Positions 11,534 to 20,784 of a stretch of DNA of 64,000 nucleotides are shown in pieces (the first letter of the stretch is position 1; every line of letters starts with the position of its first letter). Below the pieces are notes generated by a model. It made no database searches. It saw only the letters and a list, made by a program, of their open reading frames with translations, and was not told the origin of the DNA. The DNA lies in NCBI RefSeq assembly GCF_000327385.1, contig NW_008710370.1:2466235-2530234 (forward strand). Direction: 5' to 3'. The stretch is from Lottia gigantea. Taxonomy: Eukaryota > Mollusca > Gastropoda > Lottiidae. Position numbers and translations under genes: made by a program.

Positions 11534-11719
11534 GTGACTGCTGACACCATTAGTCCATGGATAAAGTCTGTTTTATCACTATCAGGAATAGATGTCTCAA
11601 CCTACAAAACTCATTTGACAAGGAGTGCATCCACGTCTAAAGCAAGATTAAATAAAGTGTCTGTGAAAGAAATCATGAGCACTGCTGGCTGGTCTAACTC
11701 TAAGACATTCAGGAACTAA
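11534..11719 (+). pseudogene. DIRS tyrosine recombinase C-terminal part (fossil)
   Basis: Contains THLTRSASTSKA, the region of the second catalytic Arg (HxxR box), and a C-terminal TAGWSNSKTF motif typical of DIRS recombinases. Only the C-terminal part of the domain is visible. Confidence 0.6.
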
Positions 11720-11885
11720 TATAACAAAAATATATTGACTGATAAAAGTTTTCACAATGGTGTATTAAAAATATAGGTTATAAATGCGTTACAATTTTAT
11801 TAATACACTAAGGAGGTTGCATTTTTGCTAGTGGGCTTTAAAATCTCATCTGATTCCGGAAGTGTTAGTGACGTAATAAAATTTA
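11699..11885 (+). repeat. 187-bp direct repeat, left copy (DIRS 3' end)
   Basis: Nearly identical to 14379-14565 (two differences noted by eye). The pair brackets the Penelope-like element. This copy runs from the end of the recombinase part to the last base of the DIRS terminal repeat. Confidence 0.85.
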
Positions 11886-12099
11886 TCGAAACAGTTGATA
11901 ATCTTCATTGGTCTCCAGAAACAGCAAACAGCATCTATTTGTTTTGAATACACCAGCTTCAAGCATCGAGTAAGTCTTTAAACTAATTACTGGGGATAAA
12001 AATACTGAGAGGCCACCGCTAGGCAAAATTCTCACACCCCTTCAGCATTCAATCTTAGATCGTGGACTTAAGTTTATTCCCACACCAAAGATAGCTAAC

Positions 12100-13559
12100 T
12101 TGAATTATCTCCGACCATCCATTGAACGATTTCAACGAAATCTTAGCTGCACATATTTTTTTCGAAACCACCCCCCATGTGGTGCTAGAACAATGTTTAT
12201 TCCTAAATCCACGTGGACACCCCCTCAGGCCGCCATCCATCCTGAAATATTGAAAGCATTTGCGAGTATGAATAGCCAAACAGTGAACCTTTCCATAACA
12301 CACGAAAAGCCTAATCTCACACGAGTGGAACGTGAAGCGTTAAACTTACTTAAGAAAGACGATAGCATTGTTATTAAAAAGAGTGACAAAGGTTCATGTT
12401 GTGTCATTCTGAATAGGGAGGATTACATTTCAGAAGCAGAGAATCAACTGAATAATCCTAAACATTATGCCATTTTACCAAAACCAATTTTCAAAGAAAC
12501 TGCTAACATGATTAATAATATTCTTACCGATTTAGTCAAAACTAGTTATCTCAAACAGAAACAAGATGACTATCTGTCTGCCAAACCTGATTGTCGCGAG
12601 AGACATTTGTACACTTTGCCTAAAATCCATAAGAATCCAACCAAGGAGTGGTTTATCTCGAATAAAATCCCTAAAGGCCGCCCGATTATATCTGACTGTG
12701 GTAGTGAGTCATATGCAGTGTCAGAATACATTGATCATTTCTTACTACCTCTAGCATGCCAACATCGCGCCTACCTTAAAGACACAACCGATTTTGTCAA
12801 TAAAATAAAAAATCTTCGAGTTCCCTCTAATGCTATTTTAATTTCTATCGACGTTTCTTCTATGTATACCAATATCAATAACACTACTGGTTTAACGGCA
12901 GTTCGTAAAGCTTTTAATACAAACCCAGATCCAAACAGACCCGACGATGCAATTCTACGGCTTTTAGAGATTTTTCTCGAAACGATTTCACATTTAATGG
13001 TAAAACATATTTACAAACTTCAGGGACAGCAATGGGCAAACGATTCGCCCCTTCGTACGCAAACCTTTTCATGGCAGAATGGGAACGTGAGGTGTTGCCC
13101 CTCTGCCCATTTGACCCACTTTTTTACGGACGCTTTTTGGATGACATTTTTATGGTTTGGACTTATTCTATCGAACAGTTTTGGGAATTCTTTGAAATTC
13201 TCAACAACCACCATCCTTCTATCAAACTAACCGCAAACGTGAGTGACAAAAGCATAGACTTCCTCGATACCACAGTCTTTAAGGGAGATTCCATAGCAGA
13301 AACAAATAAACTGGATATTTAAGTGTATTTCAAAGAAACTGATACTCATCAACTCTTGCACAAGAGCTCCTTTCACCCAAAACATACCTTTTCTGGTATA
13401 ATTAAGTCACAAGTTTTACGATTTCATCGAATTTGTACAAGATCTTCTGATTTCAACCAAGCCTGTACGATTGTTTTCTCAAAACTGAAAGAGCGTGGAT
13501 ACTCTAAACGATTTTTACGAAACATAAAAAATTCCACCTTAGCACAGATAGCAGCTTAA
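12100..13559 (+). pseudogene. Penelope-type reverse transcriptase, interrupted
   Basis: N-terminal core IPKSTWTPPQAAIHPEI and LLKKDDSIVIKKSDKGSCCV, then LPKIHK, GRPIISDCGSESYAVSEYID, motif A SIDVSSMYTNI, motif B GKRFAPSYANLFMAEWERE, and motif C RFLDDIFMVW with the catalytic Asp pair. These are the RT motifs of the Neptune/Penelope group. The reading is split into about three consecutive pieces. The related copy at 47032-48459 keeps motifs A to C in a single open frame, which confirms that the pieces belong together as one ancestral protein. Confidence 0.8.
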
Positions 13560-13607
13560 AACAGACTTTATGCCGAAGTACCTCCAGGTTTAAGAAGTGC
13601 TCCATGT

Positions 13608-14090
13608 TTGTCATGTAGATGCAAAACATGTCTCTTTATATCAGAAACTCATTATTTTGTAAGCAACTCTACGAATAAAAGGTACCCGATCCAGGAACAT
13701 CTAACATGTGAACATTCGAATGTAATATATTTAATTTCATGCAAGAAATGCCCCAAACAATATGTAGGAGAAACTAAGAATAATTTACGAACTCGCTTTA
13801 ATGCTCATAGGTCAGACATCAAATTAAAGAAAGACAAGCCTGTTTCTAATCATTTCAACCTCGAGGACCATTCAATAGACGATCTCACCCTAATCCCAAT
13901 TGAGCGTATAGAAATTGACTTGCCCGAAGATGAAACTACCAAATTCCGTCAATCTAGGGAGGCCCATTGGATTGAGACATTGAATACAGCAAGACCTATA
14001 GGACTAAATATTCATCATAATGTAGGCATAGCACCCTTTGTTGTCCCGTTTAATACAACCAGCAAGCGAGATAGTTCATGCCCACTATAA
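13608..14090 (+). CDS. Penelope GIY-YIG endonuclease domain
   Basis: A 160-residue open frame with a Cys-rich N-terminus (CRCKTC, CEHSNVIYLISCKKCPKQYV), the GIY-YIG core (VIYLISC...QYVGET), then RTRFNAHRSDI and SNHFN. This domain makes the nick that primes reverse transcription at the target and is characteristic of EN-containing Penelope-like elements. It is the C-terminal domain of the same protein as the RT, not a separate gene. Confidence 0.75.
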   Translation: MSCRCKTCLFISETHYFVSNSTNKRYPIQEHLTCEHSNVIYLISCKKCPKQYVGETKNNLRTRFNAHRSDIKLKKDKPVSNHFNLEDHSIDDLTLIPIERIEIDLPEDETTKFRQSREAHWIETLNTARPIGLNIHHNVGIAPFVVPFNTTSKRDSSCPL

Positions 14091-14222
14091 GAGCCTTCAA
14101 GAGAAATTCCCCTATGTCTATAAGCAGAAAATGATAGTTGCATATTCAAAAAATAAGAACTTAAATGATAATATTGTTCATAGTAAACTAAAAACAATCA
14201 GTACATAACAGATACTATACTT

Positions 14223-14239
14223 CTCGCCCATCGGGCGAG
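14223..14239 (+). other. Short perfect hairpin in Penelope 3' UTR
   Basis: CTCGCCCATCGGGCGAG forms a 7-bp stem with a 3-base loop, followed by a T-rich run. It lies between the endonuclease stop and the 3' end and may be a structured recognition element. Function is unknown. Confidence 0.4.
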
Positions 14240-14378
14240 TTATTTTTTCTTATTTCAGATCAGAATAAGAACAGAAGAAAACCCAATATCAAGATCCTTA
14301 ATCCTAATTTCTAAATAAAGCGTCTGCTCCACCCTAGGCCTGTACATTTGGGAGAATCAAACCCTCCCTTCCCCGAAA

Positions 14379-14565
14379 TCTAAGACATTCAGGAACTAAT
14401 ATAACAAAAATATAGTGACTGATAAAAGTTTTCAGAATGGTGTATTAAAAATATAGGTTATAAATGCGTTACAATTTTATTAATACACTAAGGAGGTTGC
14501 ATTTTTGCTAGTGGGCTTTAAAATCTCATCTGATTCCGGAAGTGTTAGTGACGTAATAAAATTTA
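14379..14565 (+). repeat. 187-bp direct repeat, right copy (DIRS 3' end)
   Basis: Second copy of the DIRS 3' terminal 187 bp, immediately after the Penelope 3' end. It ends at the same base as the left copy (gacgtaataaaattta) and is then followed by sequence leading to the Harbinger transposon. Confidence 0.85.
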
Positions 14566-14863
14566 AAAAATAAACCAACCTTACCTTATACTGCGTTCAG
14601 ACTAGCCAGCTTAACTTCCAACTGTTCTTCGAGCCTGTTTTTTGTTGTTGTCTGAACGCGACCGATTGAAGTTAAGCTGCCTTAACTTGCACTACTTCGG
14701 AGGTGGCTTGAAACCTGGCTTGTAAAGTTAAGCTGGCTTAGTTTTGCCGTCTGAACGCTCCTGGCTAACAAAGCCGGATATAACATTTCCCACGATTGCG
14801 CAGTCCTGTCCCCGATTCCCGCCATTACCTATTTGTATTTGTCAACAAACAACAACTTTAGCC

Positions 14864-16553
14864 ATGGAGCAAGAAAATGAAAATGAACGAGCCAAAGAAA
14901 ATAGGGGGTTAATTGGGGGGGCGCTTGAAACCAAATGTTTGATACGCATTTGGGGGGCTGTCGGGATTCAGCGGCAGCTGGATGCAGTCACCAGGAAAAA
15001 GAAGGTATGGGACACAGTGTCATCAAAGATGGAGGTAAGTTATTGTACCTGTGGTACACGTATTTAATTCAGAATGGTAGTCCCATAGGCAGTTCGTTCC
15101 TTTCTATCAATTTGATCAATTTTATATGCAACCCCCCTCCCCAACCTCTATTGTTTTTCGAAGCACTGTACTGAGCTCTGGCATAGACACGGATGAAAAT
15201 GGGTTGGAATTTTTATGGAAATGAAAATGAAACAGAAAGAATTTTTAGTCTGATGTTCCCATTCGAACCATAAATAGCCTAATTGGAAATTGAAATTCTA
15301 TTAACATTGTGGTTGAATTTTTGTCTCTAAGCTCACTTGGCAAGTATTGTATCTCAGATATAAACAACAGAAATTTGTCTCCAAGAAAGATGACTTGTAT
15401 TTTTTTGTAATTAGTATGTTTGTTCACTTACTTACCTGCCCTTGCATTCTTCCTCAACAATTGTGATGTGGTAAATGTAATGTGATGTAATTTGTTTTCA
15501 GGAACAAGGTTATCAGAAATCTGGCGATGCCTGGCAAATCAGAATGAAGAAATTTACTTACAAAAAAGTCAAAGACCACAACAATAAAAGTGGCAATGAT
15601 AATAAAACTTCACAATTCTATGATGTAATGGATGAAGTTTTGGGGACACGTCCAGCCATTACCCCACCGGTAATAGTTGATACCAGTGTAAATTCAGGTA
15701 TTGTACATGTATATCATTTTTAACATCCGCATAAAATGTTTAGAGAAAATTGGTGTCACCCATGACATGTTGATAAGTCGGCCGTTGTAAAAACTTTATT
15801 AGAATGCTCAATTCTTGACAGAATTATATGTTTTTTGTTTAGATTATCAGAACTTATCTGAAGATGATAATAATGTTGACATTGACAATGGAGATGAAGA
15901 TTCCTTTGTACATCCTGCAGCATCTTCTACCCCAAAGAAAATAGAACATAGTAGGGGTAAGTACACATGTCATTTGTATGGTTTCCCTTTGTTAGAGAGC
16001 AAATAACCTGGGTTTGAATTCTCACGTTTTGGCTGTTTAATTTTTGCCTGTGCAATTGGCATGAGGGAGCTGTGCTTTTAAAATCTGGAGCAACCACCAT
16101 ACTGATGCTGTGATTTTTTCATGACAAATACCTACACATTTTGATGTCATACAGATATGTTATATGGATAACAATTACTTTAATAACAAACTTGCTAGTT
16201 TTTTTATACAGTAATTATATCCTGTTATTTAACTTCTCTAAAACAGAATTGATATTGGTAAAGAATGAGTTGTACACATGTAATTATATATATTTTCTAC
16301 TTTTGTAGGCAAGAAGCGTTCTAGAGCAAACAAATTTCAGGTAATGGCAGATTATATGATGGAGAAAATGTTAGATTTTCAGCGGCAACAGGAAGAGAAA
16401 ATGATGACATTAGAAGAAAAAAGGACGAATCTCGAAGATGAGGCAGAACACAGAAGAGAAGAGAGGGAAGCTAAACAGAGGAAGGAGGAGAGGGAGCATG
16501 AGTATCGCATTATGGAATTATTGATGGGTCATTGGCAGCAAATCTTATTTTAA
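14864..16553 (+). CDS. Harbinger Myb/SANT-like DNA-binding protein (4 exons)
   Basis: Four exons joined by good GT/AG sites and matching phases: 14864-15034, 15502-15697, 15843-15956 and 16309-16553, giving 241 residues. The N-terminal half is a Myb/SANT-like helix-turn-helix: CLIRIWGAVGIQRQLD, KKVWDTVSSKMEEQGYQ, WQIRMKKFTYKKVKDHNNKS, then FYDVMDEVLGTRP. A central acidic linker (SEDDNNVDIDNGDEDS) and a basic KKRSRANK patch follow. The last 60 residues are a Glu/Arg/Lys-rich coiled coil (EEKMMTLEEKRTNLEDEAE). In PIF/Harbinger elements the second gene is a Myb-like protein that helps bring the transposase to the nucleus and the ends; I infer that role here. No stop or frame error is seen, in contrast to the transposase. 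The ATG at 14864 has a good Kozak context (gccatgg). Confidence 0.75.
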
Positions 16554-16572
16554 TTTTTATTCTTTGAATAGA
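16532..16572 (+). repeat. About 40-bp direct repeat flanking the nested element, left copy
   Basis: tggcagcaaatcttatttt...tttgaata here, overlapping the last codons of the Myb-like gene, recurs at about 19452-19491. The two copies bracket the 2.8-kb nested transposon plus about 70 bp. Confidence 0.55.
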
Positions 16573-16911
16573 GTTATGTCTAGTCATATAAGACCAGAGG
16601 TAGAAGGGGGAGTATTGTCACCCGAGAGGGGGCAAAATCTGAGCTAACTTTTCTAGAGGCATTTTTCCTCAGGAATCTGAATCTGGGAGGTAAAGTGCCA
16701 GGTCAGGGGGCGTTTTTGAGTTATTCAAGGTCAAAGGTCACGAAAGGTCAAATAACGCAAAAAACGTTAAAAATTGAGTATTTAACCAAAAAATGTGTAC
16801 AAAATTCATTGATATCAACTAGAAATTGACAAAAGCCCATTAGTGTGAATCGGCACTATCTATAAGTCCCAATTCTTTGAGGTAATCCTGGTCAAAGGTC
16901 ACGAAAGGTCA

Positions 16912-17146
16912 TGACATTGTGAAGATGAAGTTTGTAATAGCTTGACATTGTGAAGATGTAGTTTGTAATAGCTTGACATTGTGAAGATGTAGTTTGTAAT
17001 AGCTTGATATTGTGAAGATGAAGTTTTTAATAGCTTGACATTGTGAAGATGTAGTTTGTATTAGCTTGACATTGTGAAGATGTAGTTTGTAATAGCTTGA
17101 TATTGTGAAGATGAAATTTGTAGGCCTAATAGCTTGACATTGTGAA
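16912..17146 (+). repeat. 31-bp tandem repeat array (about 7-8 units)
   Basis: Units of gacattgtgaagatgtagtt plus tgtaatagctt repeat in tandem with small changes, next to the inner edge of the left terminal inverted repeat. Confidence 0.8.
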
Positions 17147-17480
17147 CATTACTATAAATTAAAATAACAATATGCTTTTATTTAGAACACCATCTATTTA
17201 GCTAATACGATTCTAGTCTTACCTGATCAAATAATTACATGTTCAAATACAAAATAGTAGGATTCAATTACAGCCTTATTATTTATCTTTTGATCAGCTT
17301 AAATCGAAATTTATGACAACAAATTCAAAGTTTCAAAACATTTTCAGGAGAATGATCCACTAAATCTAGAAATACAAGGCAACTCTCGGTGTTTTTTTAT
17401 AATTTTAAGAAACTAACGTCATTGGCATGATTTATTAGTCTACCTCTCGAATATTTTGAAATTCTACAAATTTTACTTCA

Positions 17481-17737
17481 TTAAAGGGACAGATGCGCCT
17501 TCAATTCCGTGTGTGTCCAATTCAACTCTGCGTTTGAATGCCAAAATGATGACTCGTCATTTTAAGATTATACTCTGTGATATATAGAAAAGACATATTT
17601 AGATTAAGTGAGTAAAACTCACAAGGTATTTTTGAAGGAAAAATGCAATTTTCGTACATTTCTAGTACTTCTGAAGACTATTTACATATTTTCAAGACTA
17701 AAATCAACCCTCTAAAATGGCACATCTGTCCCTTTAA
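17481..17737. mobile_element. TTAA-flanked MITE (piggyBac-like ends)
   Basis: 257 bp bounded by TTAA on both sides, with terminal inverted repeats AGGGACAGATGCGCC and its near reverse complement ggcacatctgtccct. The TTAA target and short TIR fit a piggyBac-type MITE. It is nested in the long-TIR element, which is nested in Harbinger. Confidence 0.65.
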
Positions 17738-17998
17738 CTAAAATTGGAGGTATAAATCTAGAAATGCTGGAGACACTTTATATTACTATTACCATAGGAT
17801 TGGAGATCTTTAAACTTTAAACTACAAACAGGGTGTTTTTTAGTTGTCAAGGGAAACTATGGTGGATTGTTAACTGGTCTGCGGATTATATTTATTACGT
17901 TGTTCAGTTTTCGGGTTGATAAAAACATGACATAAGAGATTCGATTATATAATAACGTACCATAAAGATTATTGAATTGTTCAGCATTCAAAATCAAA

Positions 17999-18686
17999 AT
18001 GGATGGGAATGTAGAAGAGTTTGAATGTGCTGTATGTCTTGGACCATTCCAGGAACCTAAATTATTGGATTGTCATCATACATTTTGTAGGAAGTGTCTG
18101 GAAGACCTGGCTAGTTCCAATTTGGCAGGTAGCTGCAACACCATCAAATGTGTAACAAAATCAGCAAATTCTTGATGGCGGGGTGAGGAAGTTTTCAACA
18201 AATTTTTATCTATCTGCTCCATCAACCAGTTCAACAAACAGAACAGGAGATACAGATTACTGCTCCAAACATCCTAAGGAGGAGCTGAAATGTTTCTGTG
18301 AAGACTGTAACACCATTTTGTGTTCGACATGCCTTCTTGGTCAACACCAAAACCATTCTTTTCTTAATATCAAAGACTCTAAAGACGTCATTTTAGAAAA
18401 TTACAAAGATCAGAAAGACAGTCTGAAACGTAATTTAGAAGAATTGAAAACAGTGAAGAATATAGCCGAGGATTCGTTGAAGAAAATCAACGAATATCGA
18501 CAAACAGCATTGAGTAGTTGCCAGGCAGAACTTCAGAAAAATTATGATCAAAATCAGAAGAAACTGAACACTGTACTCAGTAAAGTGAATACCCTGAAAT
18601 CTCAGATAGAGAAAGATAGTCTACCTATGTTTTCTCCCCCCGTGTCTGACGTCCTTAGTAGGCCTACTGCATATACAGTGTGCTAA
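17999..18686 (+). pseudogene. Captured TRIM-like gene fragment (RING, B-box, coiled coil)
   Basis: From ATG 17999: a RING finger start (FECAVCLGPFQEPKLLDCHH, then TFCRKCLED), a B-box zinc finger (DYCSKHPKEELKCFCEDCNT, then CSTCLLGQHQNHSF) and a coiled coil (about 18360-18640). This is the tripartite layout of TRIM E3 ubiquitin ligases. The frame shifts between about 18142 and 18183, where the last Cys pair of the RING would lie, so the RING is incomplete. The second reading ends at 18686 without a C-terminal NHL or SPRY domain. It lies wholly within the long-TIR transposon and no transposase accompanies it, which suggests the transposon picked up a host gene piece. Whether it is still transcribed is unknown. 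Confidence 0.7.
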
Positions 18687-18772
18687 CTATATTGCTAGAA
18701 TGTGGCGGCTGTCTGATCAGCCTATTATATCTCTACGTCAAATAATGGTTGAACGAACGATTTAATGATTAA

Positions 18773-18925
18773 ATGGGTGAAGACACCATATCCAAATGTG
18801 TTATCGGACCTAGTGGAGAAACTGTTGACGAAGAACTGTTCGACGACGTGATTGACGATGAACCTGAAGGATTATCGATTGAACACTTCGCTGACGGCAT
18901 TTTAGACGAATTAGGCCTACTGTGA
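18773..18925 (+). CDS. Short acidic ORF in the long-TIR transposon
   Basis: A 50-codon frame opening MGEDTISKCVIGPSGETVDE, rich in Asp and Glu, between the TRIM-like fragment and the right terminal repeat. The clean acidic composition stands out from the AT-rich surroundings, so it may be another captured exon. I do not recognise it. Confidence 0.3.
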   Translation: MGEDTISKCVIGPSGETVDEELFDDVIDDEPEGLSIEHFADGILDELGLL

Positions 18926-19451
18926 TTCAGAGATTCTCAAATTGTTAGTTAAATTTGTTTCATGCATGTACATGTACTTGTAAATGATTTATTTCGATAG
19001 GAGTTTTAACAACTACTTGATATTGCGTATTGACATGATCAATGAGATCCGTCTTTCCATTTTGACCTGTTTTGACCTTTAGTGACCTTTGACCTGGATT
19101 GCCTCAAAGAATTGGGACTTATAGATAGTGCCGATTCACACTAATGGGCTTTCGCCAATTTCTAGTTGATATCAATGAATTTGTACACATTTTGTAGTTA
19201 AATTCTCAATCTTTAACGTTTTTTGACCTTTCGTGACCTTTGACCTTGAATAACTCAAAAACGCCCCCTGACCCGGCACTTTACCTCCCAGATTCGGATT
19301 CCTGAGGAAAAATGCCTCTAAAAAAGTTAACTCAGATTTTGCCCCCTCTCGGGTGACAATACCCCCCTTCTCCCTCTGATCTATATTGTTATTGTTTTTG
19401 AATAAGGTACTGGTATTAATGACTGTTTTTTTTTGAATAAATTGATTTTGT

Positions 19452-19491
19452 GGCAGCAAATCTTATTTTTAACTGTACTTTGAATAAAGAT
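19452..19491 (+). repeat. About 40-bp direct repeat, right copy
   Basis: tggcagcaaatcttatttttaac...tttgaataaag; counterpart of 16532-16572 on the far side of the nested transposon. Confidence 0.55.
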
Positions 19492-19746
19492 CAATTTCAT
19501 TAATTTTAATGAGAAGAAATGGCACATTTTACTTATTTCATTATAACAAAATTCAAATTTAAATGCAACAAATTAAATAAACAATATAACTTACTTATTT
19601 CATTACAATAACAAAGAGTTAGCATTCCTAAAAGTGATAATAAATACATTGGCCTTTGGCAGATCCTTCAATTTGGCACCTTGCCCATTACTGTAGTGGG
19701 TCCATCGTTCGTTGCTTAAAGGGATAGCATGTTTTTTTTTAATGTG

Positions 19747-20775
19747 AAAGATAGCTTGCCAGGCAAGGTAATATACACCCACTGGCAGCTTTGATTTTTA
19801 ACATAAATATTTATCAGTACAGTAACAATCACCAGTATGAAATATTCAACCTTCAGTCATACACTTCTTTTGAACTCTTTAGGGCGATACTGAATAATAT
19901 TGAGTATGATTTATTGCCCTAGTTCTTGAAAACGTACTCAATCTTTAGCTCGTGAAAACTCTAGAAGACAAATATTCAATCTTCAGCGCGGTAATGAATA
20001 ATAGAACCAAGTTTTGTCAAAATTCGGTAAGAATCCTGCCTTCTAGAGTTTTTATGAGCTACAAATTGAAAATTCTTTTGATTTTTCTCATTTTCAATAG
20101 GCTTTATCCATTGGTGATAGCTAACACTCAAGCCAAATTTTGTTAAAATCCGTCAAGAATTGTGCCTTCTAGAGTGTTTACAAACTAAAAATTGAACACG
20201 TTTTCAAGAATAAGGGCAATAACTCATACTCAATATTTTTAGATTCTTCTGATTTTCAATAGGGTTCATCCTTGGGTGATAACCAACACTCAAGCCAAAT
20301 TTCATTAAAATCTGTGAAGAATTGTCCCTTCTAGAGTGTTTACAAGCTAAAATTTAAACGTGTTTTCAAGAACAAGGGCAATAACTCATACTTAATATTT
20401 TTCAATTTTTCTGTTTTTCAGTACGGTTTATCCATGGGTGATAACCAACACTCATGCCAAGTTTCGTCAAAATCCGTCAAGAATTGTGCCTTCTAGAGTG
20501 TTTACGAACTAAAAATTGAATGCGTTTTCAAGAACAAGGGCAGTAACTAAAACTAAATATTTTTCAATTTTTCTGATTTTCGATAGGGTTTATCCTTGGG
20601 CGATAACGAACACTCAAACCAAGTTTCATCAAAATCTGTCACGAATTGCACCTTCTAGAGTGTTTACAAGCGTTTCAAGAACAAGGGCAATAACTAATAC
20701 TAATTATCTTTCAATTTTTCTGATTTTCGATAGGGTTTATCCTTGGGTGGTTACAAACACTCACACCAAGTTTCG
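19747..20775 (-). repeat. Helentron-like element, subfamily A (minus), nested in Harbinger
   Basis: Starts with the inverted right end aagatagcttgccaggcaag and runs through about five core monomers. The family's left end is missing. It breaks off inside the 3' region of the transposase gene near 20775. Confidence 0.7.
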
Positions 20776-20784
20776 ATCTTTGAT

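Larger units (their letters stand above)
8996..11885 (+). mobile_element. DIRS-type tyrosine-recombinase retrotransposon (fossil)
   Basis: A 2.9-kb element bounded by inverted terminal repeats (8996-9025 and 11856-11885; AAATTTTATTACGTCACTAA against its reverse complement, about 28 of 30 bases shared). Parts in order: Gag-like acidic/Arg-Gly-rich region (about 9300-10250), DIRS-type reverse transcriptase, RNase H, and the end of a tyrosine recombinase. It is clearly broken, with roughly half a dozen or more breaks and apparent internal loss, so it is an old insertion. The inverted repeats together with a tyrosine recombinase instead of an integrase separate it from LTR elements and point to DIRS1/PAT rather than Ngaro. 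Confidence 0.8.
11886..14378 (+). mobile_element. Penelope-like retroelement, copy 1 (5'-truncated)
   Basis: Starts directly after the DIRS terminal repeat with 60 bp that encode the C-terminal tip of an SGNH hydrolase (VDNLHWSPETANSI). Next comes a Penelope reverse transcriptase region (about 12000-13559), a GIY-YIG endonuclease (13608-14090) and a 290-bp 3' UTR. Penelope-like elements copy themselves by target-primed reverse transcription using a telomerase-related RT. The coding region is interrupted at a few points, so this copy is dead. It is a close relative of the minus-strand copy at 47032-48471. Confidence 0.85.
16595..19378. mobile_element. Nested transposon with about 320-bp terminal inverted repeats
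   Basis: The left arm (16595-16915) and right arm (19063-19378) are reverse complements over about 320 bp, starting CAGAGG(T/G)AGAAGGGGG and including tattgtcacccgagaggggg. The interior holds a 31-bp tandem array, a TTAA-flanked MITE and a captured RING/B-box gene, and no transposase. It sits inside the Harbinger element immediately after the Myb-like gene, so it is younger than that insertion. The superfamily is not identifiable from what I see; a foldback or long-TIR non-autonomous DNA transposon fits best. Confidence 0.75.
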
